From Streptomyces tuirus (GTDB lineage: Bacteria; Actinomycetota; Actinomycetes; Streptomycetales; Streptomycetaceae), in contig NZ_AP023439.1 of assembly GCF_014701095.1 (NCBI RefSeq), forward strand, positions 5,196,001-5,260,000: a stretch of DNA of 64,000 bases. Reading direction: 5' to 3'. The notes under the pieces were generated by a model. It was not told where the DNA came from. It searched no databases and saw nothing but the letters and a program-made list of their open reading frames with translations. This document shows, one piece after another, positions 37,748 to 47,700 of the stretch (positions are counted from its first letter, which is position 1; every line of letters begins with the position of its first letter). Made by a program: the position numbers and the translations under genes.

Positions 37748-38776
37748 TCACACGAGTTGGGGGAGCACCTCGGCGCCCAGCCGCCGCACGTTCTCCTCGG
37801 TCGCCGCCAGGTCCCCGGAGCCCTCGACGAGCAGCGCGAAGCGGGAGATGCCCGTCCGCTCGCTGGTCGCCGCCAGCCGGTCCGCGCACAGCCGCGCGGT
37901 GCCCACCGGGTGCAGCCCGCAGAGCAGTTCGGTGTACGCCAGCGGGTCGCGCATCCGGCGTGTGCGCCCGTCGACCGTGACATGCGCCTCCAGGCCCTGC
38001 TTCAGCCAGCCCGGCATCGCCTTCATCAGCGTCTCCGCCGCGTCGACCCGCCGGTCCGCGATCTGGCAGACGCCGGCCGAGACATGGGACGCACCCTGGA
38101 TCTCCTCCGGAGTCCGGCCGCAGGCCCGCGCGTGCTGCCGCCACAGCGCGACCATCTCGGCCTTCTCCTCGTCCCCCACGTGCATCCCGAGCAGCATCGA
38201 CAGGCCCCGCTCGGCGGCGAGCCGCACGCTCGACGGTGAGGTGCAGGCCACGACGAGCTCGGGCCCCGCGCCCTCCGTCAGGGCCTCCGACGGGCGCGGC
38301 ACCACCGGGACTTCGCGGAAGCGGAAGCGCTCCCCGTCGGCTGCCACGGACGACTCGCGCAGCCACCGGACCAGAAGCTCCAGGGACTCCGGGAACCCCT
38401 TCTCGTACGCCTCCAGGCCCGCGCCGAACACCTCCAGGTCGACCCAGGGGCCGCCGCGCCCGACGCCGAGCGTGAACCGGCCGCCGCTGGTGTGGTGCAG
38501 CAGCGCGGCCTGTTCGCCCAGCGCCACGGGGTGGACGGTGGGCAGCACACTGACCGCCGTGCCGACCCGGATGCTGCGGGTGCGGCCCAGCAGTAAGGCG
38601 GCCAGGGTGATGGCGGACGGGCACGTGCCGTACGGCACGAAGTGGTGCTCGGCCAGCCAGACCGTGTCGAGCCCGGCCTCCTCGGCCACCTCGGCCGAGC
38701 GGACCGCCCGGTGCAGCGCCTCTCCCTCCCCCTGACCGGGGAACTGGGCCGCCAACACGAAACTTCCAACGCGCAT
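37748..38776 (-). CDS. LLM-class flavin-dependent oxidoreductase
   Basis: 342-residue TIM-barrel protein of the bacterial luciferase-like family, which uses FMN or F420 on varied substrates. Typical segments: EEAGLDTVWLAEHHFVPYG, RIRVGTAVSVLPTVHPVALGEQ (reads SIRVGTAV) and RFTLGVGRGGPWVDLEVFG. Start 38776 (MRVGSFVLAAQFPGQGEGE) is preceded by GGAAAG; the open frame to 39067 is spurious. The substrate cannot be told from the sequence. Confidence 0.88.
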   Translation of the reverse strand: MRVGSFVLAAQFPGQGEGEALHRAVRSAEVAEEAGLDTVWLAEHHFVPYGTCPSAITLAALLLGRTRSIRVGTAVSVLPTVHPVALGEQAALLHHTSGGRFTLGVGRGGPWVDLEVFGAGLEAYEKGFPESLELLVRWLRESSVAADGERFRFREVPVVPRPSEALTEGAGPELVVACTSPSSVRLAAERGLSMLLGMHVGDEEKAEMVALWRQHARACGRTPEEIQGASHVSAGVCQIADRRVDAAETLMKAMPGWLKQGLEAHVTVDGRTRRMRDPLAYTELLCGLHPVGTARLCADRLAATSERTGISRFALLVEGSGDLAATEENVRRLGAEVLPQLV

Positions 38777-39041
38777 TGCTTTCCTGCTTCCTTGGCTCCG
38801 ACACGGAGCTCCCCCACAGCGCATAACCGTCTGACACGTGCCGAGGACACGGCCGGGCGGAGTATTTTGCGGATTGTCTGCAGAATGCGGCGTTCCGCCT
38901 GGAGTCCGGGGGAGAGCACCCGGGTGAGCCCGTCGCGCCCGCGTGGCCACAGAGGGCGATTGGTGGCGTACGCGTACCCCTGTGCGCTCCGCGTAGGCTG
39001 GATGCGGCCCGTGCTTCCTGTATAGCTCCGAGAGGTGTCCC

Positions 39042-39374
39042 GTGTCCCCGCGTCGCAACCGACCCAAGGGCGCCGCTTCGTCCGGCTCGAGTGCAGAGGG
39101 CGAGCGCCCCGGCCGTTACGGGGGCTGGCAGTCCTCGCAGAACTGGCAGGGCGAGAACTGGAGCGTGCGGCACGTGGCCGGCGCGAGCGCGCAGGGCAAG
39201 TCGTACCGCTGCCCCGGCTGCGACCAGCTGATCCCGGACGGGGTGCCGCACGTGGTGGCCTGGGCCGAGCACACGGGCGTCGACGACCGCAGACACTGGC
39301 ACAAGGCCTGCTGGAACGCGCGGGACCGCCGCACCCCGGGGGTGCAGCGGTCCCGTAACGCGCCGAGGTTCTGA
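39042..39374 (+). CDS. Small Cys/His protein, possible zinc ribbon
   Basis: 110-residue basic protein. The N-terminal 45 residues are Arg/Ser/Gly-rich and look disordered. The rest has CPGCDQLIPDGVPHVVAW, then HTGVDDRRHWHKACW, giving a C-x2-C followed by His and H-x2-C that could bind one zinc. GTG 39042 with GAGAGG upstream. Streptomycete homologues have sometimes been labelled ATP/GTP-binding proteins, but no P-loop is visible here. A nucleic-acid-binding role is a guess from the charge. It converges with the ABC permease gene, six bases away. Confidence 0.78.
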   Translation: MSPRRNRPKGAASSGSSAEGERPGRYGGWQSSQNWQGENWSVRHVAGASAQGKSYRCPGCDQLIPDGVPHVVAWAEHTGVDDRRHWHKACWNARDRRTPGVQRSRNAPRF

Positions 39375-39380
39375 GCGGAC

Positions 39381-40271
39381 TCAGACGTCCCGCTTCTCCT
39401 GCAGCGCGAAGGCGCCGGCGAACGCGACGGCCGTGACGCCGAGGATGATCCACAGCGGGTCCCAGCCGGTCGGGCCGGACTGGCCTGCCGTGTTGAGGGA
39501 GTTGGCGTAGAAGACGCTCAGCTGGCTCGGGATCGAGTACTCGAACAGGGCGTCGCGCACGCCCTGCAGCGACTCCGAGAACATGAACAGCGCGATCACC
39601 AGCGGGGCCAGCACGGTGCCGATCATGATGGTGATGGCGCCGGCCGAGTGCCGGATGATCGAGCCGATGAGGAGCGAGACCAGGCCGAGCAGCGCGATGT
39701 AGAGCGAGATGCCGACCGTGCTCTTCAGCCACTCGCCGCCCGAGGGTTCCTTGGCGCCGTTGCCGTCCAGCATGGCCACGTGCAGGAACGCGACGAGGGA
39801 GGCCGACACCAGCGTCACCACGAACGCGACCAGGAAGAACACGATGGCCTTCGCCGCCAGCACGCGTCCGCGGCTCGGGCACGCGACCATCGTGGTGCGG
39901 ATCATGCCCGTCCCGTACTCCGAGGCCGTGGTCAGCACGCCGAGCGTGATGATGCACATGCTGCCGAGCAGCAGTCCGAAGAAGCCGAGGGACAGCGCGT
40001 TCTCGCCGGACAGGTCCGAGGAGGAGCTCGACACCACGATGCCGGTGAGCAGACCGATGCCGACGACGAGCAGGACGAACACGCCGAGCGTCCACATCGT
40101 GGAGCGCACCGACCTGATCTTCGTCCACTCGGAGGCGATGGCGTTGCCGAGGTGCGTGCGCACGACCGGGATCGGCGAGGTGTAGCCGGGGCCGCCGGAG
40201 TGCGGGGCGGAACCGGGAGCCGCCTGCCAGGCGGGGGCGGCCTGCGGCATCTGGGGCTGGGGGCTGCTCAT
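39381..40271 (-). CDS. ABC-2 type transporter permease
   Basis: 296-residue membrane protein with a cytoplasmic Pro/Gln/Ala-rich N-terminus of about 40 residues (PQPQMPQAAPAWQAAPGS) and six helices. The segment NAIASEWTKIRSVRSTMWTLG is typical of ABC-2 exporters, and EYGTGMIRTTMVACPSRGR is the coupling-helix region. Its start overlaps the end of the ATPase gene by four bases. A second permease/ATPase pair of the same family lies directly upstream. The exported substrate is unknown. Confidence 0.9.
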   Translation of the reverse strand: MSSPQPQMPQAAPAWQAAPGSAPHSGGPGYTSPIPVVRTHLGNAIASEWTKIRSVRSTMWTLGVFVLLVVGIGLLTGIVVSSSSSDLSGENALSLGFFGLLLGSMCIITLGVLTTASEYGTGMIRTTMVACPSRGRVLAAKAIVFFLVAFVVTLVSASLVAFLHVAMLDGNGAKEPSGGEWLKSTVGISLYIALLGLVSLLIGSIIRHSAGAITIMIGTVLAPLVIALFMFSESLQGVRDALFEYSIPSQLSVFYANSLNTAGQSGPTGWDPLWIILGVTAVAFAGAFALQEKRDV

Positions 40272-41644
40272 CGGGCGTCCTCGGGCTTGGTCAGGTCGGA
40301 GGTCGGGGCGGCGGCGGGCGCCGGCGGGACGGGCTGCGAGGGGGCGGGGGCGGCCGGCTGCGCGGCGGGGGCCTGCGGCGCGGGGGAGGCGGGCGCGGGG
40401 GCGGCCTGGCCCGCGGAGGGCTGCGGCGCGGGCTGTGCGGCGCCCTGGGGCGCCTGAGGCGCCGGCTGGGCGTACGGATTGGGCGTTCCCGCGCCGGGGC
40501 CGCCAGGGGCGGTCGGAGCGGCGCCGTGAGCCCCTGGAGCGCCGTAGGGGCCCGCCGGAGCCTGGCCCGGTGCGCCGCCGGGTGCGCCCTGCGGCGGCGC
40601 CGGGAACGGCTGCCCGCCCTGCTGGGGCGGCGGCGGGGCGTACCAGCCCGGCTGGCCCTGCCCGGGCACCGGCATCGGCGGCTGCACGCCGGGCGGCAGC
40701 GGCTGCTGGAGCCCTTCCTTCTGGTCGATCGTCGAGCGGTAGTCGACGGCGCCCTGCGTCATCCGCATGTACGCCTCCTCCAGGGAGGCCTGGTGCGGCG
40801 ACAGCTCCCACAGCCGGACGCCGTGGTCGTGCGCGATGTCGCTGATGCGCGGCAGCGGCAGCCCCGTCACGCGGAGCCCGCCGTCCTGCTCGGGCAGCAC
40901 GTGCCCGCCCGACTCGGTGAGCGCGGCCGACAGCTTCTCGCGCTGCTGCGGCTCGGTGTCGGGCGTGCGCACGCGCGCGAAGTCGGCGGAGTTCGCCGAG
41001 ATGAAGTCGGTGACGCTCATGTCGGAGAGCAGCTGACCGCGCCCGATGACGATGAGGTGGTCGGCGGTCAGCGCCATCTCGCTCATCAGATGGGAGGAGA
41101 CGAAGACCGTACGGCCCTCCGCCGCCAGCGCCTTCATCAGGTTGCGGACCCAGAGGATGCCCTCGGGGTCGAGGCCGTTGACCGGCTCGTCGAACAGCAG
41201 CACCTGCGGGTCGCCGAGCAGCGCCGCGGCGATGCCGAGCCGCTGCCCCATGCCGAGGGAGAAGCCCTTGGACCGCTTCTTGGCCACGTCCTGCAGACCG
41301 ACGACCCCGAGCACCTCGTCCACCCGCCGGGCCGGGATGCCCGACAGCTGGGCCAGGGACAGCAGGTGGTTGCGGGCCGAGCGGCCGCCGTGCACCGCCT
41401 TGGCGTCCAGCAGGGCGCCGACCTGGCGGGCGGCGTTGGGCAGCCTGCGGTACGGATAGCCGCCGATCGTCACCTGCCCGGCCGTCGGATTGTCCAGGCC
41501 GAGGATCATCCGCATCGTCGTCGACTTGCCCGAGCCGTTCGGCCCGAGGAAGCCGGTGACGGCTCCGGGCCGCACCTGGAAGGAAAGGTTGTACACAGCG
41601 GTCTTGTCGCCGTAGCGCTTCGTCAGGCCGACTGCTTCGATCAT
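40268..41644 (-). CDS. ABC transporter ATP-binding protein with long Pro/Ala/Gln-rich tail
   Basis: 458-residue ATPase. The first 300 residues are a standard ABC domain of the drug/lantibiotic exporter type: Walker A GPNGSGKST, signature FSLGMGQRLGIAAAL, Walker B VLLFDEPVNGLDPEG, then the usual C-terminal domain ending near SLEEAYMRMTQGAVDY. The last 150 or so residues are almost entirely Pro, Ala, Gln and Gly (for example QPAPQAPQGAAQPAPQPS), an uncommon addition also mirrored in the permease N-terminus. Start MIEAVGLTKRYGDKT; a frame six codons longer exists. Confidence 0.92.
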   Translation of the reverse strand: MIEAVGLTKRYGDKTAVYNLSFQVRPGAVTGFLGPNGSGKSTTMRMILGLDNPTAGQVTIGGYPYRRLPNAARQVGALLDAKAVHGGRSARNHLLSLAQLSGIPARRVDEVLGVVGLQDVAKKRSKGFSLGMGQRLGIAAALLGDPQVLLFDEPVNGLDPEGILWVRNLMKALAAEGRTVFVSSHLMSEMALTADHLIVIGRGQLLSDMSVTDFISANSADFARVRTPDTEPQQREKLSAALTESGGHVLPEQDGGLRVTGLPLPRISDIAHDHGVRLWELSPHQASLEEAYMRMTQGAVDYRSTIDQKEGLQQPLPPGVQPPMPVPGQGQPGWYAPPPPQQGGQPFPAPPQGAPGGAPGQAPAGPYGAPGAHGAAPTAPGGPGAGTPNPYAQPAPQAPQGAAQPAPQPSAGQAAPAPASPAPQAPAAQPAAPAPSQPVPPAPAAAPTSDLTKPEDAR

Positions 41645-41762
41645 GCTCCGCACCCATCGCAAGGTTCAGGACAGCGGGGCACACGCCCCCGTAAGGGTTA
41701 GGAGGATATCGAGGCGCTGACGGTTCCGCCCAAGAGGAGGTAAAGGTCAGCCGCCCCGACAC

Positions 41763-42533
41763 CTAGGCGTCGCGCTTCTTCAGCAGCACATAGCCGCCGA
41801 TCAGCGCCGCCAGCACCCACAGCCCCATGATCCCCAGGCCGCCCCACGGGCCGTACGGGGTGTCGTCGTCGATGGGCGGGACCACCTGCATGATCTTGCT
41901 GCCGGCCTGGTCGGGAAGGAACCGGCCGACCTTCTTCGTCGCGTCGACGTTGCCCAGGATGTTGGAGATCAGGAAGAAGAACGGCATCAGGATGCCCAGC
42001 GACAGCATCGGCGAGCGCAGCATCGCCGCCACACCCATGGAGAACATCGCGATCAGCGCCATGTAGAGGCCCCCGCCGAGCACGGCCCGCAGCACCCCCG
42101 GGTCGCCGATCTCCGCCCGGTGCGAGCCCAGCATCGCCTGCCCCAGGAAGAAGGCGGCGAAGCTGGTGACGAGACCGACCAGCAGGGCCAGCCCACCGGC
42201 CACCGCGATCTTGCTGAACAGGAAGGCGCCGCGCTGCGGCACCGCGGCCAGCGAGGTGCGGATCATGCCGGTGCTGTACTCGTTCGACACGACCAGCACA
42301 CCGAAGACGATCATCGCGAGCTGACCGAGACTCATCCCCGCGAAGCTGATGAACGTCGGATCGAACTCCGCCCGGCCCTGCGCGCTCATCGAGTCGAACT
42401 CGTTCTTCGACAGCGCCGAGATCAGCATGCCGAGGGCGACCGTCACGACCACCACCAGCGACAGTGTCCACACCGTGGACGCCACCGACCGGATCTTGGT
42501 CCACTCCGACCGTACGACCTGTGTCACCGCCAT
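41763..42533 (-). CDS. ABC-2 type transporter permease
   Basis: 256-residue membrane protein with six helices, paralogous to the permease at 39381: both share SEWTKIRSV near the N-terminus and EYSTGMIRTSLAAVPQRG in the coupling region. It lacks the Pro/Gln leader. Start MAVTQVVRSEW lies two bases after the stop of its ATPase gene, giving a tight operon. It ends 118 bases before the second ABC pair. Confidence 0.9.
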   Translation of the reverse strand: MAVTQVVRSEWTKIRSVASTVWTLSLVVVVTVALGMLISALSKNEFDSMSAQGRAEFDPTFISFAGMSLGQLAMIVFGVLVVSNEYSTGMIRTSLAAVPQRGAFLFSKIAVAGGLALLVGLVTSFAAFFLGQAMLGSHRAEIGDPGVLRAVLGGGLYMALIAMFSMGVAAMLRSPMLSLGILMPFFFLISNILGNVDATKKVGRFLPDQAGSKIMQVVPPIDDDTPYGPWGGLGIMGLWVLAALIGGYVLLKKRDA

Positions 42534-42535
42534 GC

Positions 42536-43504
42536 TCAGCCCCTCTTCCAGCCGTCGCCCCACTGCTGCCGCGCGGGCCCGGGGCTCGCCGGACTCGTTC
42601 CGCTGTGCGCGTGGTACTCCACCGACTCCGCCGTCAGCTGCATGAACGCCTCCTCCAGCGAGGCCTGTTGCGGGCTCAGCTCGTGCAGCGTGATCCGGTG
42701 CTGCGCCGCCAGCTCACCGATGTGCTCGGCCTTGCCGCCGTCCACCTCCAGCACCCCCTCGCCGCTCTCCACGGCCACGATCCCGGCCTGGTGCAGCACA
42801 TCGAGCAGCCGCTCCCGCTGCGGACTGCGAACCCGGACGTACGAACGTGAGTTGCGGTCGATGAAGTCCGCCATGGAGGTGTCCGCGAGCAGCCGGCCCT
42901 GCCCGATGACGACGAGGTGCTCCGCCGTCAGGGCCATCTCGCTCATCAGATGGGAGGAGACGAAGACGGTCCGGCCCTGTGCGGCGAGCGACTTCATCAG
43001 GGTGCGGATCCAGTGGATGCCCTCGGGGTCGAGGCCGTTGACCGGCTCGTCGAACATCACGATCCGCGGATCGCCGAGCAGCGCGGCCGCGATGCCGAGC
43101 CGCTGCCCCATGCCCATGGAGAAGCCCTTGGTCTTCTTCTTCGCGACCCCCGTCAGCCCGACGGTGTCCAGCACCTCGCGCACCCGGCTGCTCGGGATGC
43201 CGTTGCTCTGCGCGAGGCACAGTAGATGGTTGTAGGCGGTGCGCCCGCCGTGCCAGGCCTTGGCCTCCAGCAGGGCGCCGATGTACGTCAGCGGGTCCTT
43301 GAGCTGCTGGTAGTGCTTGCCGTCGATACGGACGTCGCCGGCGGTCGGGTGGTCGAGCCCCAGAATCATCCGCATGGTCGTGGACTTGCCCGCGCCGTTG
43401 GGCCCGAGGAAGCCGGTGACGATGCCCGGTCTGACGGTGAAGGACAGGTTGTTGACCGCCACCTTCTCGCCGTACCGCTTCGTCAGCCCCTCGAGCTCAA
43501 TCAT
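42536..43504 (-). CDS. ABC transporter ATP-binding protein
   Basis: 322-residue ATPase closely similar to the one at 40268, so the two systems are likely a tandem duplication. Walker A GPNGAGKST, signature FSMGMGQRLGIAAAL, Walker B IVMFDEPVNGLDPEG, H-loop VFVSSHLMSEM. The C-terminal tail is only about 20 residues (GTSPASPGPARQQWGDGW), unlike its paralogue. The operon runs from this gene through its permease and possibly on into the second pair. Confidence 0.93.
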   Translation of the reverse strand: MIELEGLTKRYGEKVAVNNLSFTVRPGIVTGFLGPNGAGKSTTMRMILGLDHPTAGDVRIDGKHYQQLKDPLTYIGALLEAKAWHGGRTAYNHLLCLAQSNGIPSSRVREVLDTVGLTGVAKKKTKGFSMGMGQRLGIAAALLGDPRIVMFDEPVNGLDPEGIHWIRTLMKSLAAQGRTVFVSSHLMSEMALTAEHLVVIGQGRLLADTSMADFIDRNSRSYVRVRSPQRERLLDVLHQAGIVAVESGEGVLEVDGGKAEHIGELAAQHRITLHELSPQQASLEEAFMQLTAESVEYHAHSGTSPASPGPARQQWGDGWKRG

Positions 43505-43524
43505 GCCGCCACGCTAGAACGTGA

Positions 43525-43560
43525 CAAAGCCCTCTGCCACCCGAGCGGCAGAGGGCTTTG
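43525..43560 (-). terminator. Intrinsic terminator of filP
   Basis: CAAAGCCCTCTGCC (43525-43538) and GGCAGAGGGCTTTG (43547-43560) form a perfect 14-bp stem with an 8-base loop. It lies 31 bases past the filP stop on the minus strand and upstream of the ABC operon. Confidence 0.85.
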
Positions 43561-43590
43561 CCGGAGATTCAGACTCCGTGTGCCGGGCTG

Positions 43591-44526
43591 TTACCGGGAC
43601 TGCTGCGCCGGGACCCCACGGGAGATCGGCTCGTCCTCGGCCGGCGTACCGGCGGCGGCCACCGCGGCGCCCGTGAGCGTCGCGAGCATCTCGCGGACGT
43701 TCGTCAGCTGGGCGTTGATGCTGTCGCGGCGGTTGGTGAGGGCCGCGAGCTCCCGCTCGGATTCCGAACGGATGCGGTCGGCCTTGGCGTTGGCGTCGGC
43801 GACGATGTCCTCGGCCTGGCGCTGGGCCGTCTCCACCGTCTGGCGGGCGCGGCGCTCGGCGTCCGTGCGCAGCTTCTCGGCCTCCAGACGCAGCTGCTCC
43901 GCGCGGTGCTCGATCTCGGCCAGGCGCTTCTCGGCCTTGGCCTGACGGGAGGCCAGATCGCGCTCGGACTGCTCGCGGCGCTTGGCGAGGTTCGTCTCGA
44001 AGTCGGCGGCGGCCTGCGCGGCCTTCGCACGGGTCTCCTCGAAGAGGGCGTCCGCCTCCTCGCGCTTGGACTGCGCGTCCTTCTGCGCCTCGGAACGCAG
44101 CTGGGCGGCGTCACTCTTGGCCTTCTCGACGATCCGCAGACCCTCGTCCTCGGCCTTCGCCTTGCGGTCCGCCGAGTACGACTCGGCGTCGTTGCGCACC
44201 TGCTGGGCCGCCGACTCGGCGAGCTCGCGGTGCTGCTCGGCCGCGCGCCGGGCCTCCTCGCGCAGGTCCTTCGCCTCTTCCTCGGCGAGGCGGAGGATCT
44301 TCTCCACGCGCGCGCCGAGACCCGCGTACGACGGCTCGGCGTCGGTGACCTGGGCCTGGGCGTTCTGCGTCTCGAGGTGGAGCTCTTCGATGCGCTTTTC
44401 CAGAGCGGTGATGCGGGCGAGAGCGCTGTCACGGTCGGAGACGAGCTTGGAGATACGTTCGTCCACCTGAGCGCGGTCGTACCCACGCCGCACAAGCTCG
44501 AAGCCGTAGGGGGAAGTGTCGCTCAT
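43591..44526 (-). CDS. filP: Coiled-coil cytoskeletal protein FilP
   Basis: 311-residue coiled-coil protein that forms intermediate-filament-like networks near hyphal tips and contributes to cell stiffness. After a short N-terminus (SDTSPYGFELVRRGYDRAQV, a DivIVA-like motif), almost the whole chain is one heptad-rich helix dominated by Ala, Glu, Arg and Gln, for example RRAAEQHRELAESAAQQVRN. A non-helical tail of about 25 residues ends in GVPAQQSR. It lies beside scy, as in other streptomycetes. ATG start. Confidence 0.93.
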   Translation of the reverse strand: MSDTSPYGFELVRRGYDRAQVDERISKLVSDRDSALARITALEKRIEELHLETQNAQAQVTDAEPSYAGLGARVEKILRLAEEEAKDLREEARRAAEQHRELAESAAQQVRNDAESYSADRKAKAEDEGLRIVEKAKSDAAQLRSEAQKDAQSKREEADALFEETRAKAAQAAADFETNLAKRREQSERDLASRQAKAEKRLAEIEHRAEQLRLEAEKLRTDAERRARQTVETAQRQAEDIVADANAKADRIRSESERELAALTNRRDSINAQLTNVREMLATLTGAAVAAAGTPAEDEPISRGVPAQQSR

Positions 44527-44709
44527 GGGGTTCCTGTCGAATGAGACCGGTGAGGTGATAGGTGGAATCCTAGGGGCCGAAACGGTGTGTCATCGAGCGG
44601 ATGCGCGTTTGATCTGGAAAATGACACCCCTTTTGAGTGGCTATCCCCGAGATCGCTTGCCAAAGACTTGGCCAAAGGCCCCAGCACACACCGGATTCGC
44701 CCCGTTTCG

Positions 44710-47700
44710 CTAGCTATCCGAAGACTTGCCACCCGAACGGGGTGCGCCGACCGTCGCGCCCGCCTTGACTCCGTTGTCCTTGCCCGCGGCAGGGGCCTCG
44801 AAGGACTCCAACGCCTCCAGGACGTCCTGGACACGGGAGATCTCGGCGTTGATGTCCTCGCGGCGACGGACCAGCACCTCCAGTTCGCGCTTGCCCTCCT
44901 CGACCGTGCGCTTGGCCTCGCGGATCGCCTCGGCCTTGAGCTCCTCGGCCTCCCGGACCAGCGTGGACTTCTTCTGCTCGGCCTCCTTGAGTAGCCCCTC
45001 CGCCTTCTTCACCGCGGCGATACGGACCTTGCCCGCCTCGGAGTTGGCCTCCGAGACGATCTCCTTGGCCTTCGCCTGCGCCTTCGCCAGCTGCTCCTCG
45101 GCCGCCTTGACGAGCGCGTCACAGCGGTCGCCCGCCGACTTCATCGCCTCGGCCGACTCCCGGCGGGCCCGCTCGTGCAGCTCCTCGATCTCGGAGGTGA
45201 TGCGGTCGCGCAGCTCCTCGGCGCGCTCCCTGATCTGCGTGGCGTCCCGGCGCGCACCGACCAGCAGCTCGTCCGCGTCCGTACGGGCCTTCTCCACCGC
45301 CGAGTTGCCCTCGACCGTCGCCTCCGACACCAGCCGGTCGGCCTCGGTGCGGGCCGCGCCGACCATCGTGTCGGCCTGCGACTCGGCCTCCGCGGTGGTC
45401 TTGTGCGCCTGCTGCTGCGCCTCCGTCAGCAGCTTGTCCGCCTCGGCCGTGGTCTCCGTGATGAGCTTGTCGACCTGCTCGGCCGCCTCGGAGCGCCGCT
45501 TGTTGGCGTCCTTGCGGGCCTCGTCCAGCGTGCGGTCGGCCTCCTCGCGCGCACTGGTGACGAGCCGCTCCGCCTCCGCCTCCGCGTCGGACTTCACGCG
45601 CGCGGCCTCGGTACGGATGCGCTCCGCGTGCTGCTGCGCCGAACCGACCGTCTCGGCGGCCTCGGCCCGCACCCGCTCGGCCTCCGCGGCCGCCTCGGAG
45701 CGGACCCGCTCGGCCTCGGCGACCGTGTCCATGCGCAGCCGGTCGGTCTCCTGGACGGTCTCCGTCGTGAGCCGCTCCGCCTCGTTGCGCGCCTCGGTGA
45801 TGAGGGTGTCCGCCTGCGTCGCCGCGTCCGACCGGATGCGGTTGGCGTCCTCCCGGGCGTCCGCCCGGGTGCGCGAGGCGGCCTGCTCGGCCTCGGCGAT
45901 CGCGTCCGACGCCTCCGTGCGCGCCCGCTGGGCGTGCTCGGCGACCTCCGTGCGGATCCGCTCCGCCTCCGAGATCGCCTCGGACATCGTCCGCTCGGCG
46001 AGCGCCTTGGCCGCCTCGGTCTCCTCGTGCGCCTCGCGCCGCAGCCGTCCCGCGTCCTCGCTCGCCCGCTCCCGCTCGGCGTAGGCGTCGGAGCGGACCC
46101 GGTCCGCCTCCTCCTGGGCCTCCCGGCGCGTACGGTCCGCCGCGTGCTCGGCGGCGCTGCGCAGGCCGGTGATCTCCTCCTGGGCCTGCTCGTGCAGCCC
46201 CGCGACGGAGTCCCGCACCTGCTGGGCGTGCTGTTCGGCCGCCGACACCATCTCCGTGGCACGCCGGTCGGCCTCCTCGACCAGCCGTACGGCCTCGGTC
46301 TGCGCGTCCTCCACGCGCTTGCGCGCCGAGGCCAGCAGCTCCTCGCTCTGCTCGCGGGCCCGCTCGCGCTCCTGGTCGGCCTCCTGCCGGGCGCTGCCGA
46401 GGAGTTCCTCGGCCTCGCGGCGGCGCCGGTTGGCCTCCTCCTGGGCGGCGGCCAGCGTCTCCGAGGCCTCCATGCCGAGCCGCTCGGCGGCGGCCTGCGC
46501 CTCGGCGCGCATCCGGTCGGCGCTCTCCTGCGCCTCCGACTTCAGCCGCTCGGCCTCGTTCGCCGCCTCCGAACGCAGCCGTACGGCGACGGCCTCGCCC
46601 TCGGCGCGTGAGGCGGACGCGTCCGACGCGGCCTCGTCCCGCAGCCGCTCGGCCTCCGCCTCGGCCTGCTGCTGGAGCGTGCGGATCCGCTCCGCGGCCT
46701 CGGCGCGCAGCCGCTCGTTCTCCTCGGCGGCCTCACGGCGGATCCGCGCGGCCTCCTCACGGGCGTCCGACAGCGCCTGCTCGGCGGCCGTCAGCCGCTC
46801 CTCGGCCTCCCTCTGGAGCCGCGTCAGCTCCTCGGCGGCCTCCGCCCGACGGGCCTCTATGGCCCGCTCGGTCTCCGCGTGCAGTTCCCGCGCAGCGCGC
46901 TCGGCGTCCTCCTTGAGCGCCTCGGCCTGCTCGACGACCTCCTCGCGGTGCCGCTCGGCCTCCTGCCGGGTGCGCTGAAGGGTCTCCTCGGCCTGCCGGC
47001 GCAGGGTCGTCGCCCGCTCGATGGCCTCGGTGCGGACCTTCTCGCTGTCCGCCTGAGCCGTCGCGCGCAGCTCGTCCGCGTCCGCCTTGGCCTTGGCGAG
47101 CAGCTCCTCGGCGGACTTCGCCGCCTCCTCGATCTGCGCCACGGCCTCCTTGCGGGCCTCGGCGCGGATCTTCTCGCCCTCGTCGACCGCGTCCGCCCGC
47201 AGCTGCTCGGCCTCGCCGCGCAGCCGGCGGGCCTCCTCCTGCAGCTCGACCGTCTTGGCGCGGTACTCCTTGGTGTCGTCCTTCGCCGCGCCCTTGAGCT
47301 GCTCGGCGATGTCGTGCGCCTCGGCCCGCAGCCGGTCCGCCTCGGCCTCGGCCTCGGAGCGGATCCGCTCGGCCTCCTCGGCCGCGGCCCTGGTGGTCTT
47401 CTTGGCGTCCTCCGACGCCTTGTCCAGGACCTCCTCGGCGGTCCTGGCCGCCTTGGACAGCTGGGTCGCGGTCTCCTCGGCGGTGAGCGTGCGGGCCTTC
47501 TCGGAGGCCTCCGCGACGATCTTCTCCGCCTCGGCCCTGGCGTCCGCGACGATCTGCTCGGCCTCGGACTTGGTGTTCTCGGCCTCCTTCGTGGCCTCCT
47601 CGACCAGCCGGGCGACCTGCTCCTTGGCGGTGCGCGTGCGCGTCTCGTTCGCGGACTCGGCGCTCGACAGGGCCTTGGCGGCGGCCTCCTTGGCCTCCGC

